From assembly GCA_028583685.1 (NCBI GenBank), contig JAMXIF010000031.1, positions 7,833,849 to 7,897,848 of the forward strand: a stretch of 64,000 nt of DNA. The letters run 5' to 3'. Both the position numbers and the translations under genes were made by a program. This DNA comes from Petaurus breviceps papuanus. Taxonomy: Eukaryota > Chordata > Mammalia > Diprotodontia > Petauridae. The stretch's first letter is position 1; each line of letters starts with the position of its first letter. Under the pieces are notes generated by a model that ran no database searches, was not told the DNA's origin, and saw only the letters and a list, made by a program, of their open reading frames with translations. Positions 34,511 to 46,362 of the stretch are shown in pieces.

Positions 34511-36154
34511 TCCAAAGTGACCTTGACCTCTTCATGTGTTAGTAGAAAGTTTCATGTCAAAATAATTCACCACATAGTGGTCAACAAGAAGAGATAATGG
34601 TAATGAACCATTCTGAACTCATACATTCAGCTAATCTTCAGATGTCAAGCATACAATCCATTGCTGCAAGTACTCACAACCTATCTAGCTTTTTAGGACT
34701 TGGCTTATGTTCCACTAGCATATCCTTCAAGGAGCATTAAGGTATAATGGGAATAATACCTTAGAGGAGGCTATTTACCTTTCAACCACAAACATGATTT
34801 GGTTTTGAAATATGAATGTTTCAAAAGCACTTTGCTTTGCATTTTAAGATTCTATGATTCCCTTTCAAGAAGGGATAAATTGTTCCTTTCACTGCATCAA
34901 CATGGCAAAGATGATGGAGACTTGCTGTTTTGCCATACAGACCTTTTTTTAAGTGTGTTTTGCCAATTCCAGGTTTGGGGTTAATTAGTTTATGATTAGC
35001 CAGGGCTATCAAACTAGTAACCATGTTGGGCATTTGGGGGTTTTGTTCCACTTAGAGATGCCCAGGTCCTGTATGGAAGTCCTCCCCTAAACACAGAGTT
35101 ATAATACTTTTATCTGCCCCATAACTATGTCTGGAGTCCCATTAACACAAAATTTCTGCATTTGACCCTGTGAGCTATACGTCTTTAGAATCTCAATTCT
35201 CATTTAGATACAAACTATGGTTGCCAGTCAAGATTCTAGTAGGTTTCTATGCTTGCTTCCAAACACTTCACAACTGTGTCACCAACTAATGCCCATCACT
35301 AGCAACAAATTATTTTGCCTTGGTGGGTATCTCTGTCTTCAATCTAATGTCTAGCTTAGTTAGCTGTTGGCTGATGCCCTCATTTTGGAACTCTTCATTC
35401 CTTAAAAACAGGTAAAACTATATAGAAGCTGGTAGAGTGATACATTTTGCTTACTTCTATTCTTTTTGTTCCCAAGGCTAATTTGTGAGTAGGTATGTCA
35501 ACATTTTGAACACCTCTGTGAGGTTCAGCATCTCCAAAGAGATAGTCCTTTACTGTGATATAAACAAACCATGAGGCTGCGGCCTTACCCGTCAATACAG
35601 GCACAATCTTCTAATTTGCTGATCCTTGAAGAACATTAGCTAGTTCACAGACTTTAGCTGTGCCATGCATATTGAATTGTTAAAATGGTTTAAAGGGGTT
35701 TGTTCTGCTCCCGGAGATCAGCCCTAATACTCTCACAGCAGGATATGTATTGAAAAACCATTCATTCTGACTGGAGGGCAAAAGAAAAATGTGTATCTTG
35801 CACAAATTATAAAGTATGAATGTCGATGAGTCATGTTTCTGATAGGAAGTGAATGCAGGGTGATGGTTTCTTCTCTCCTTCCTTTCTTAAGGAGGTTAAC
35901 CCATGTAAAAATTTTCTAGAAGCATAAAAGGAAGATAGAGGATAGTGATATTTCGTGGTTATACACTGCCATTCCTTTTATCTGAGATTTCAAAGTAGCT
36001 TTAATATCCTTGGCTTTATATATAGAGGTGATCCTGAAAGAGTTGTAAATTGAGTCACGTTTAAAGTGAACTAAAGAAGCTGCTCTTTAAGAAACCACAC
36101 GGTGAATTTTTTTTAAAGAAAAGAATAATTTTTAATACAAATAGAAATAACTCA
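34511..36154. other. Mostly unrecognised; possible decayed coding remnant on minus strand
   Basis: Two minus-strand frames, 34821-35051 and 35395-35604, read more like ordinary protein than most here (for example DYLFGDAEPHRGVQNVD). They are short, unlinked and match no family I recognise. A worn processed pseudogene is possible but unproven. No poly-A tail or flanking repeat is clear. Confidence 0.3.
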
Positions 36155-36250
36155 GAATCTTAATTTGATTCGGATCATATAATTAATTAGTTGCAAAGCC
36201 AGGCTTGTACAGAAAGAACTCAGGTCTCCTAATTCCTAGCCTCAGGGAAT
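36155..36250 (-). mobile_element. MIR-like fragment, antisense
   Basis: CTCAGAATCTTAATTTGATT, AAGCCAGGCTTGTACAG and CAGGTCTCCTAATTCCTAG. It shares nearly the same words with 41745-41890. Confidence 0.45.
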
Positions 36251-36464
36251 TTTGGTAACATTGTATCTTGAGCAGTTTTATTTGGCTAAGGTGTAGTATA
36301 CCTGCAGAATGATTTGACCTGTTTCCCCACCTCCATTCCCCATCTATTATTACTAGAAGTCAAGAGACTATTTAGCTTACAGCTTTCTACCAACTAGTTA
36401 TGTGATCTTGTTAACTCATTTGCCTCTCTAGACCTGTCTTTAAAACAAGGGAACTGGACTAGAT

Positions 36465-36688
36465 CCATAGCTCTCCAAGTGTGAGCTGAGCACGCCTTGG
36501 TCTCCTTGAGACCCTTTCAGGGCATCTATGAGTTTAAAACTACTTTAATAATAATACAAAGACATTTCATTTTCTAATATGATAAATATCAATAGATATA
36601 ACCTACATCATAAGCTCTTTGGGAGGGTCTTCAATACTTTTTTTAAAATGTAAAGAGGTCTTAAGAGCAAAAGGTTTGAGAACCACTG
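36465..36688 (-). mobile_element. MER20-like hAT-Charlie DNA transposon
   Basis: The right end, AAAAGGTTTGAGAACCACTG, complements to CAGTGGTTCTCAAACC, the MER20 terminus. The segment GATAAATATCAATAGATATA and CATAAGCTCTTTGGGAGGGT match the MER20 5' third. The left end (CTTGAGACCCTTTCAGGGCA, TAATAATACAAAGACATTTC) matches its 3' end. The element is about 224 bp with an internal deletion. An 8-bp duplication GACTAGAT flanks it (36457-36464 and 36689-36696). Human MER20 is known as a eutherian family, so a related Charlie family sharing its ends is the safer name. Confidence 0.85.
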
Positions 36689-36822
36689 GACTAGATCTCT
36701 ACAGTTCCTTCCAGATCTAACAATCTATGAATAATTGGGAATCAAAGAAAGTGTACTGTGTTCGATATTAAGTCCTAGGGCATATAAGTCACTTACCCCT
36801 CTGTTAAGAAGTAATGGAAACA

Positions 36823-36984
36823 TTGGGGCGGCCAGGTAGCACAGTGAGTAAGAGCACTGGCCCCAGAGTTGGGATGACCTGGGAATTGAATCCAGGCTCA
36901 GACACTTAGCACTCACCCAGAAACACCTGGCTGTGTAACCTTGAGCAAGTTACTTAACCCCAATTGCTTTAAAAAAAGAAAAAG
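36823..36984 (+). mobile_element. WSINE1-like SINE with 17-bp target-site duplication
   Basis: It starts GGGGCGGCCAGGTAGCACAG near 36826 and ends ACTTAACCCCAATTGCTTT with an A-rich tail. It is flanked by a perfect AAGAAGTAATGGAAACA (36806-36822 and 36985-37001). Confidence 0.93.
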
Positions 36985-37001
36985 AAGAAGTAATGGAAAC
37001 A

Positions 37002-38079
37002 AGAGATGTGTGGGAAAGGGATTTTGTTTCTCTTTTTATGGTAAAAAGTCTAGCAGTGTTTAGGAATGACCTTCCAAATTATTGATTTATCATATTTGGT
37101 GCCACTTATTCAATTGTAGATTAAATAATAGACTGTCCCTTTGTAGTTTATATCTAAAAATGGCATATCATTTCATCCAGACATGAGAACCAACAAATTT
37201 AATTCCTCAATTACACTCTTCTCTACCCCTTCTTCTTTCTGGGTTTAGAAAATGACCCCTTAGCAGTTGAAGTATAAAAGTGTAGTGCTCCCTATTACCA
37301 GCAGGTGTCATTATCAAAATTGTAAACAGAACAATGACTGAGACAGGAATTCAAGTAGAATTTCTAAGAAGGAGGTTTGGGAAGTTATTGTCATGGCATA
37401 TTCTAGGATGCCTGAAGTGAAAGACAATATCCTTTCCTCTTCTAACGGGATGCTGTCTCATATCCTCTATGCAAATTCTCATACTGAAGTCAACATTTTA
37501 AAAATTAACTGTGTATGAATTCATCAAAGGATACTTAGAGCTAGAAGGGCCTTAAATCTTTCGTTTTACAAATAGACTGTGGTTCAGCGATAGAAAGTGA
37601 TTTGCCCAGGACCACACAGGTGCTTAAGTAGTGGCCCTCTAACTTGAATTCCACGGCTTTTTCCATTCTATCAGACACTACCCCTAGTTCTCTGGAGATA
37701 GATTTGTTCCTTTGTGACACTGCTATCATGTTTTCTTCCGGGGCATCAATCATGGGTTTGAGAATAAGATGCTATCCATACACAATTTATGTCTTAATTG
37801 TCTCAGAAACTTGGCATTGTAATTGAAGTATCCAAAGGTCAAAGAACTTTGTTTCCCCTTATTTAAACAATCAAGAGACAACTCAAAGATTGATGGAAAT
37901 ACATTTTTCCCTTCGTCAGCAAAGACATCAAGTTGACAGCACTTTCCATGTATTGCTCTCTCACATCTGAGCAGGCCCTTCCTCTTCTACATGATTAATA
38001 AAAACACTTCACTGTATTTGTATAGCAATTTAATTTTCATTAGCAATCCCATTTTGATCATTGGTACCACCATTGTACA
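37002..38079. other. Mostly unrecognised, with one old SINE scrap
   Basis: A minus-strand CORE-SINE-like piece lies at about 37520-37690 (CTTAGAGCTAGAAGGGCCTT, GATTTGCCCAGGACCACACA). The remainder has no feature that I can name. Confidence 0.4.
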
Positions 38080-38860
38080 AAACAATCTGAAACAATACTA
38101 GAAAAAAATCACTAAACTATATATAACCTTTGATTCAGTAATACCAAACTGGGGATATAATGTTCCCTCTTTTTCCTCCCTAGCTTTAGGAAGACAAGGA
38201 CAGAGGGAAAGGTACAATTTATAGGGGAAAATAAGAGTATAGCAGAACTTTTTATAGTTGCAAAGAATTGAGAGTAAACTAGGTATCTATCAGTTGGGAA
38301 ATGGTTGAACAAACAGTAATAGATGAATGTAATATAATATTATTGGACCAAGACAAATGTCTAATATAAAGGAGTGAGATAAACTCAGGAGGACTTGTAT
38401 GAAATGATGCAGAGCCAAGTAAGCAGAATCAGGAGGACACTTCAATCAATGTCCATAATAAAATAAAATAAAACAATGTTGAAAGTCATCAAAACTCTAA
38501 TCAACATAATCTTGACCTCAGGGGAGGTGATAGAAAGGAGAGGTGATGGAAAAGAGGAATAGATTGAGGCATACCTTGTCAGACATAGCCAATATATTAG
38601 TTTAGTTTACATGACTACATTTTTTTTTCTTTTTGGAGGCAATTGGGATTAATTGACATGCCCAGGATCACACAGCTAGTAAGCATCTGAGGCTGGATTT
38701 GAATTCAGGTCTGCCTGATTCCAGGGCCAGTGCCCTATCCACTGTGCCACCCAGATGCCCCATGACTACATTTCTTCATTGCAGGAGAGGGCTTTATTAT
38801 GGTGGTGGGGATCATTTTAGGAATGATAAAATGATTTTATAAAACTATTTTTTAAAAATA
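38080..38860 (+). mobile_element. Older L1 LINE 3' end, interrupted by a SINE
   Basis: CTATATATAACCTTTGATTC, TCAGTTGGGAAATGGTTGAA, GTATGAAATGATGCAGAGCC and AAGTAAGCAGAATCAGGAGG follow L1 3' order. After the SINE the tail continues with TTCATTGCAGGAGAGGGCTT. Confidence 0.7.
38623..38761 (-). mobile_element. tRNA-derived short SINE, antisense
   Basis: CTTTTTGGAGGCAATTGGGA at the tail side, CAGGTCTGCCTGATTCCAGG and CACTGTGCCACCCAGATGCC at the head. It is flanked by ATGACTACATTT (38611-38622 and 38762-38773). Confidence 0.9.
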
Positions 38861-38867
38861 TCTCGAG

Positions 38868-41705
38868 GCAGAGCCAAGATGGCAGAGTAAAAGCACAAAC
38901 TTGGTGTGGGCTCTGGATTCAGCCATCTCCAATACCTGTAAAAAATGACTCTAAGTAAATTTTAAAGCCATAGAACTCACAAAGAGACAGAGAGAAACAA
39001 ATCTCCTGCTGAAGGCAGCCTGGAAGGCCAACAGGAAAAGTCTATCACAGCATGTTGGGAGCTAAGTGTAGTCCCTAGTGAGCCATGGTTCTGGCCCCAG
39101 GGTGGCCCCCTGACCAGCACCCAGACCAGCCAAAGCAGACTTCAGGAGAGGGAATCACCAGCAGCTGCAGTGGTTTCCAGATTGCTCAACCCATAAATAT
39201 CAAAGAGAAAACAAAAGGTCAGTCAGGAACTCTGTTGTAAGGGAGAAGGAACAGCACAGTCCAGCCCTGCCCCCAGGGTGAAGAGTGGCAGGAGATGCTG
39301 CTGTGCCATGTGGCTTTCAGAGCTCCTAGACTGCAGATCATAGGGAGACTAAGCGACCATTCAAAGGGTAATCACTCTTCCTTTGACCTGCCTGGATCTA
39401 CATTGTGGTCTTGAGTGGTGGTCCTGGGGTGTATGGCCAGTGAGCCAGAGCTTCTGGGGGCTATAGAGAGGGCACCCAACTAATAGTTCTGGCAGCTGCA
39501 AAAAACCCAGAAATTTGAGACAAAGCTCTCTCTATTATGTAAGCAGAGTTCTACTGTGGCAAAGAACTCAAAAGTCAAGTAATTGGCAAGATGAGGAAAT
39601 GCAATCAGTCCATACAATCCTTTTTTAGGGAAAAAAAGGATCAAAGCATGGAACTGGAGGAGGACAATGAAGTCAGAACTCCTGCATAAAAGCTTCCAAG
39701 AAAAATATGAACTGGTCACCAGCCATGGAAGAGCTCAAGAAGGATTTTGAAAATCAAGTAAGAGAAGTAGAGGAAAAACTGGGAAAAGAAATGAGAATGA
39801 AGCAAGAAAATCATGAAAAGAAAGTCAACAGCCTGCTAAAGGAGACCCCAAAAAATATTGAAGAAAATAACAACTTAAAAAGTTGACTAACTCAAATGGC
39901 AAAAGAGGTCCAAAAAGCCAATGAGGAGAAGAATGCTTTAAAAAGCTAAATTTGCCAGATGGAAAAGGAATTTCAAAAACTCACTGAAGAGAATAATTGC
40001 TTAAAAATTAGACTGGAGCAATTGGAAGCTAATGACTTTATGAGAAATCAAGATGATGTTAAACAGATCCAAACAAATCAAAAAATATAAGGCAATGTGA
40101 AATTTCTCATTGGAAAAACCACTGACCTGGAAAATAGATCCAGGAGAGATAATTTAAAAATTATTGGACTACCTGAAAGCTGTGATCAAAAAAACAACCT
40201 AGAAATTATCAAGCAAAATTGCCCTGATACTCCAGAACCAGAGAGCAAAATAGAAATAGAAAGAATTCACTGATTGCCTCTTGAAAAAGATCCCAAAAAG
40301 AAAACTCCTAGGAATATCATAGCCAAATTCCAGAGTTCCCAGGTCAAAGAGAAAATATTACAAGCAGCCAGGAAGGAACAATTTTACTATTGTGGAAACA
40401 CCATCAGGATAACACAAGATCTAGCAGCTTCTACATTAAGGGATCAAAGGGCTTAGAATATGATATTCCAGAGGTCAAAGGAGCTAGGATTAAAACCAAG
40501 AATCACCTACCCAGCAAAACTGAGCATAATGCTTCAGGGGGAAATATGGTCATTCAATGAAATAGAGGAGTTTCAGGCATTCTTGATGAAAAAACCAGAG
40601 CTGAACAGAAATTTTGACTTTGAATTATAAGAAGCAAGAGAAGCATGAGAAGTTAAACAGGAAAAAGAAATAATAAGGAACTTATAAAAGTTGAACTATT
40701 TACATTTCTACATGGAAAAATGATCATTGTGACTCATGAGACTTTTCTCAATATGAGGATAGTTGAAGGGAATACATATGTATATATGTATACATACATA
40801 TATGTATATGTATAGGAGGGTGTATGTATGTATAAATATATATGTGAGTGTGTGCATATGTGTGTACATGTATACATAGACAGAGGACACAGGATGGGTT
40901 GCATATGAAGGGATGATATCTTAAAAATAAAATTAAGAGGTGAAGGAGGAATATATTGGGAGAAGGAGAAAGGGAGAGATAGATTAGGGTAAATTATCTC
41001 ATATAAAAGAGTCAAGAGAACACTGTTACAATGGAGGGGAAGAGCAAGAAGGTGAAAGGGAATGGGTCAAACTTACTCTCATTGAATTTGGCTTAAGGAG
41101 GGAATAACATACACATTCAATTGGGTATCTTACCCTACAGGAAAACAAGGGGGAAGAGGATAAGGGGGGGTGGTGATAGAAGGGAGGACAGATTGGGGGA
41201 GAGGGTAGTTAGAAGCAAACACTTTTGAAAAGGGACAGGGTCAAAGTAGAAAATAGAATACATGAGGAGCGGGATAGATATGGAGGGAAATATAGTTATA
41301 GTCTTTCACAATATAACTACTATGGAAATGTTTTGCATAGCTACACATGTACAACCTGTGTTGAATTGCTTGTCTTCCCAGTGGGGTGGGTGAGGAGGGA
41401 AGAAGGGAAAGACTCTGGAACTCAAAGTTTCAAAAAAAACAAATGTTAATGCATGTTATATGCAACTGAGAAATAAAATATACAGGCACTGGGGTATAGA
41501 AATCCATCTTGCCCTACTAGAAAGCTGGGGGGGGGGGGTTGGGAAGGGGGGGATATAAGAGAGAACAGTTGGGGAAAGGTGTATGCAGTAGGCTCGCTAT
41601 TTTGGGGTGGGGGTGGGAGAGAGATGGGGAGAAAAATTTGTAACTCAAAATCTTATGGAAATGAATGTTAAAAACTAAAAATAAATAAATAAATTGCAGA
41701 AAAAT
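38868..41705 (+). mobile_element. HAL1-like half-LINE (ORF1-only), copy 2, older subtype
   Basis: About 2.84 kb, from CAGAGCCAAGATGGCAGAGT (the classical L1 5' start) to an AAATAAATAAATAAATTGCAG tail. It has the same module order as copies 1 and 3: 5' UTR, ORF1 (39648-40648), TA/TG microsatellite (about 40772-40865), G-rich purine tract (about 41145-41210) and 3' UTR. No ORF2 lies between. Its 5' UTR differs clearly from the other two and its ORF1 is one heptad longer, so it is a separate subfamily. I see no clear target-site duplication. Confidence 0.85.
39648..40648 (+). pseudogene. L1-type ORF1p gene of HAL1-like copy 2 (broken)
   Basis: It opens ATG GAA CTG GAG and keeps the ORF1 layout of coiled coil, RRM-like domain and C-terminal domain. 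The C-terminal half is best seen in frame 40274-40456 (DPKKKTPRNIIAKFQSSQ, ILQAARKEQFYYCG, RITQDLAASTLRDQRA). Later come GLKPRITYPAKLSI-type words and an EAREA end. Several stops cut it, including TAA soon after the start (AACTCCTGCATAA) and TGA at 40271-40273. The coiled coil carries a 21-nt segment (about 39842-39862) absent from copies 1 and 3. Confidence 0.82.
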
Positions 41706-41744
41706 AATTCATTTGATATAGCAATCTTGAGAAGAATGAAGAAA

Positions 41745-41890
41745 AGGTATTATCCCCATTTGACAGATGGGGAAACTAAAGGCTCTCAGAATCTTAATTT
41801 GATTAGGATCACAGAATTATTTGAAAAGCCAGGCTTAGACAAAACCCAAGTCTCCTAATTCCCAGTCCTGGGTTCTTTGCCCTATTCCAC
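41745..41890 (-). mobile_element. MIR-type fragment, antisense
   Basis: TATCCCCATTTGACAGATGG, GGAAACTAAAGGCTCTCAGA and AAAGCCAGGCTTAGACAAAA. Confidence 0.6.
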
Positions 41891-42445
41891 ATTTCCAACC
41901 AATCAGGTAAGGAAGTAGCAGTTGAGATATAAAATTATTCTCTCTGCTGAGACTGCAAAGTCTCTGTAAAGGGATAAGGCAAGATAAAGCTACTGTGCAG
42001 GTCCTTGGACACTAGACCCATATCACTTCCTGATTTTGCTATTTCCCAAGAAATGACTTGAATAATGAGGACTAAGGTTCAATTTCATCTAACTAGCCAG
42101 ATTCATTAAACTATCTTGTTTTATTACCTTATGGGGGGGGTGGAGTTTAAGGGAATTAATCACAATATATGTTCTTTCTCAGGTATTTCCTGAAATTGTT
42201 TTACCGTAGTCTTGGGAGAATAAGGGAAAGGAAAAAGACTGCTCTCTTCTTAATGTCCTGGTGTAGGGGCTCATAGTATATTTGGAGGTGATCACAGAAA
42301 ATGAGAAACTCTTCATGCTAAGTTGTATTCAATAAGATTCAATTACCTCATAAGACAATATACAATACAAACAAAAAATTTAATAAGAATACGTCCTTTG
42401 CATAGCAATGGATAATATCTTTTATTGGGGGGGGGCCCTAAGTTT
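41891..42445. other. No recognised feature
   Basis: Short poly-G runs near 42134 and 42428. Nothing else that I can name. Confidence 0.35.
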
Positions 42446-42645
42446 TAGACCTGTGATTTCATAGTCATAAGGAATTCCCCTACCAATGCAGATCAGTAAC
42501 TTGTCTGTAACTCATGGTCTTGGAAAGTTGCCTGGAGCACTGAGAAGTTAAGGGACTTAGGGTCACACTTCCATTTGTGACAAAGGTGGGACTGATCCCA
42601 CCTCTTCCTGACTCCGGGTGAATAACCACATTTCTACCAGTAGAT
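42446..42645 (-). mobile_element. Old SINE of the 'ACCAATGAAATCACAG' type, best antisense copy
   Basis: GACCTGTGATTTCATAGTCA, CCCTACCAATGCAGATCAGT, GTAACTCATGGTCTTGGAAA, GTTGCCTGGAGCACTGAGAA and CTCTTCCTGACTCCGGGTGA. It shows the family's whole order. Confidence 0.65.
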
Positions 42646-43428
42646 CTTATAAACTGACAGATAATTTGTCAGCAATGACCAGTCATTGTAATCATATGTT
42701 AAAAATGATGGCGTATTGGTGGATTCATATGGGATTGTAAGAGTAAGTTCAAATATGATTACAATTCTGTGGAAGCAATCAGTATTGTAGGAGACCCTTG
42801 GCATGAATTGTGCAAATCCCAATTTAACTCTCTACAAAGTCCTAGGGAGATGATTCTCTTGTGAGAGGCATGATTGACAATGTGACAACAAACATTTCTG
42901 CTCCCAGAGATCCCAAGGGGCTGGGTCTGCTTCTTACCTCTGCTCATATATGCTTTTTCACCAGTCAGTGAAGCTCTAATAAAGATAGAGCTTTGGACAA
43001 TGCATTTCTATTTAAGTTTTCTTAAACTGTCTTAATGTTCAGAGGTTTACTTTTATTTTAAAAGCTGGATATGAGGTAAATTAATAAACTAAAGCATACA
43101 GGTTTGGATAAGGGTATGGGTGCTTCTTAGTAGTTCGTTGCTAACTAATATTTCTTTATTTAATTATATTATACTTTCTCAATTAGCAAAAATCTGCCTT
43201 CTTACCCTTGCCCCCAACCCCCAACTGAGAACAAAAGAAAAATTAAAACTTATTACAAATATGTATAGTCAAGCAAAATAAACTTCTGCACTGGCCATTC
43301 CACACCCCTCACCCCCATAAAGTGTTATTCTGGACTGTGTCTCTCATTTCTCTCATAAGAGGTGGGTAGCACGTTTCATCATTAATCCTTTGGAATTTTG
43401 TTTGATCATTATGGCTAGCTTACCAGAA
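42646..43428. other. No recognised feature
   Basis: AT-rich, without frames or repeats that I can support. Confidence 0.35.
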
Positions 43429-43445
43429 ATACTTTGGTAAATCTT

Positions 43446-43603
43446 TTTTTTTTTTGGAGGGGGGAGGGCAAGGCAATTGGGGTTAAGTGACTTGCCCAAG
43501 GTCACACAGCTAGTTAAGTGTTAAATGTCTAAGGCCGAATTTGAACTCAGGTCCTCCTGACTTCAGGGCCGGTGCTCTATTCACCACACCACTTAACTGC
43601 CCC
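43446..43603 (-). mobile_element. tRNA-derived short SINE with 17-bp target-site duplication
   Basis: TTTTTTTGGAGGGGGGAGGG tail, TTGACTTGCCC-type centre (GTGACTTGCCCAAGGTCACA) and CAGGTCCTCCTGACTTCAGG head. It is flanked by a perfect ATACTTTGGTAAATCTT (43429-43445 and 43604-43620). Confidence 0.93.
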
Positions 43604-43773
43604 ATACTTTGGTAAATCTTAATGATTTAGACACACTGTCCACCAGTGCATATCGAAATCCATCCATGCCATCTCATCCTGTGAAATTCTTGTCAGTAAT
43701 TACCCATACCTATTTCAAAGAGGACCTTAGGCTCTTGAGATATGTCCTGATCAGTCACTTTAAGATTTTGTGG

Positions 43774-44324
43774 GGCTCCATACATAATAAAACACTTATA
43801 GCAGCATTTTCAGTGGTAGCAAAGAACTCATTGATTGATGAACAGTTAAACAAATTACAGTGTGTAAATATAAAGGAATATTAACTGTGCTGTAAGAAAT
43901 GATGAATGTGTAGAATCATGGAAAGATTGGCATGATACATAGTGAGACAAGCAGAGCCAGGAAAACTGCATACATAATGACTACAATAATTGGAAAGAAC
44001 AGCAACCATAAAACAATCAAAACTGAATATTGTGAAATTATAAAGATCAATTTTTATAATTTCAAAGGAGAGCTATGGGAAGATACCTCCCCTGCCCCCA
44101 TTCTTCTGCAGAGGTGGGAGGTGGGGAGGGTCTGCTGGTGTGGAATATTGCATATAATAATCAAGTTGTTTTTCCTTTGTGTTAATTGCTTTTGTTGCAT
44201 TTCTTCCTCCTTAAAGAAAAAAATTGTTATAAAGGATGGCTTTCTGGGAAGGGGGGAGGAGAAGGATATGGGGGAAATGTAGAAGATATAAAAACAAAGA
44301 TATCAATAAAAATCTATTTTTAAA
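43774..44324 (+). mobile_element. L1 LINE 3' end with target-site duplication
   Basis: AGCAGCATTTTCAGTGGTAG, GAATCATGGAAAGATTGGCA, AGCAGAGCCAGGAAAACTGC and ATATCAATAAAAATCTATTT. It is flanked by AAGATTTTGTGG (43762-43773 and 44325-44336). It belongs to the same 3' end type as 994-1824. Confidence 0.85.
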
Positions 44325-44649
44325 AAGATTTTGTGGATACCAGGGCATGAGTTGGGCTTTCTGCCTATTGTAGCTCATTCTCATTACATGACTAGTGCAC
44401 CTCTTTGCCCACTGATCCCTGGTCTTCATGTCATTTTTTACACCATTTCTTTTCCTTTGAGTTTTAATGAAGCTTTCTGTTTTTACACCATAGTCATTTT
44501 TTATATTTACTCCTCTGCCATTAAGCTCTCCCTTGTTACAAAGAAAAGACTGTATCTGACTATATACTACACCACTTCTTGCATATGTCAACCTTGGTAT
44601 AGGTAATATATCTCTTGGTTGCCAGATTCAGAGACCTTTTTTCAACCCT

Positions 44650-45900
44650 CATTGTTCTTGACTTCTCCAAGCCTTATCATACTCTTCCCCTTGATATTCT
44701 CTCCTATCTAGGATTTTAGGATACTAATCTACCATGGTTTTCCTTCTATCTATATGACCACTCCCTCTCTGTCTCCTTTGCCAACTACTCTCGAGATTAT
44801 ACCCTCTAACCATAGGTGTCCCTCAAGATTCTCTCCTAGGCCGTATTCTCTCACTTGGTGACCTCAGCAGCTCCCACAGATTTAATTACCACCTTTATGC
44901 TAATGATCCTCAAATCAATCTTTCCTGCTCCAACCTCTCTGCTGACCTCCAATTCTGCTCTCCAACTACTTTTCAGACATCTCCAACTGGATATACAGTG
45001 GACATCTTAAACTAAATATATAAAAAACAGAATTCTTACTTTTCCCCAAAATCCTGCTCCCTTTCCCTTCCTACCTTCTCTATTACTGTAGAGGGAAATA
45101 ACATGCTCCCGATACTTTAGACTCACAACCTAGGAATCATTCTCAACTCCTCAGTACCTCACTCACACTATCCAATCTGCTGCCAAGGCCTGTCAATTTC
45201 ACCTTTTCAATATCTCTCAAATATTCTAATAGTGCCACAACACTGGCACAGCCCCTCATCACCTCATACCTTGATTACTGCAATAACCTGCTAGTGGATC
45301 TGCCTGCCCCAAGTCTCTCCCCACTCCAATCCATTCTCCATTCAGCTATTAGTGATTTTCCTAAATTGTAGGTCCAATCCTGTCACCCTACCTCCCCACC
45401 CCAACTCAATAAATTCAAGGGGCTTCCCATTGTCTCCAGGATCAAATATAAAATACACTGTTTGGCACTCAATGGCCTTAATAATTTAGTTCCCTCTCAT
45501 CTTTCCAGTTTTTTTTATACCTGACTCCTAACTATTAAATCCAATGATATTGCCCTCCTGGATGTTCCACAAACAAGACACTTCATCTCTCAGTTTGGGG
45601 CATTTTCCCTGGGTGTCTCCCATGCCTGACATGCTCTCCCTCCTCATCTCCAACCATCTTTCTTGGTTTCCTTTAAGTACTAACTAAAATTCTATCTTCT
45701 ACAGGAAGTCTTCCTTTACTGTTCTTAATTCCAGTGCCTTCCCCCTCTTAATTGTTTTCATTTTATCCTGTAGATAGCTTGCTTTGTACTTACTTGTCTC
45801 TCCTAGTAGATTGTGAACTTCTTGGAGTCTCTTTTTATATCTCTAGCACTTAGCACAATGCCTGACACACAGTAGGTACTTAGTAAATGTGGAATGAATA
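44650..45900 (+). mobile_element. L2 LINE, RT C-terminal part and 3' UTR
   Basis: GGTGTCCCTCAAGATTCTCT codes for the L2 'GVPQxS' box, and TTTAATTACCACCTTTATGC for 'FNYHLYA', just before the catalytic aspartates (here degraded). ACTGCAATAACCTGCTAGTG, CAATGGCCTTAATAATTTAG, GGAAGTCTTCCTTTACTGTT and the 3' UTR (CAATGCCTGACACACAGTAG) follow. No frame survives. Confidence 0.88.
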
Positions 45901-46194
45901 ATTATACTTGAGGACATTTGCAATTGCTTTCACAAAATCTATGAAACACTCTGTTGACTAATAAACATATGGAAAACCATTATCACATGTCTGATGGTTA
46001 TTTGCTCTAATCTCTCCATCTTCTGTTCTTGAATATTTAATATCTTGACTTAATTTTGATAGAGATGTTTTAAACACATCAAAAGATAATGTTCTGAGGC
46101 TGTGAAACATAATAGCAGAGAGCCCAGGACTGGACGCTGAGAGACCTCAATTCTAGCTCTAGCTTAGACACTAACAAACAAGTAACAATGATTT

Positions 46195-46362
46195 TCTGGC
46201 TTTTAAAAAAAATATATGGCTAATATGAAAATATGTTTTGCACGATTTCACATGTATAATTGATATCATATTGCTTGCCTTCTCAGTGAGTGGGGAAGGG
46301 AGTGGGAGAAAGGGAGAAGATTTGGAACTCAAAATTTAAAAAGAAAAGAATGTTACTAATAA
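46195..46362 (+). mobile_element. L1 LINE extreme 3' end
   Basis: GGCTAATATGAAAATATGTT, TAATTGATATCATATTGCTT and GATTTGGAACTCAAAATTTA, ending AATAATAATAATAAGC. A very short 5'-truncated copy. Confidence 0.8.
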
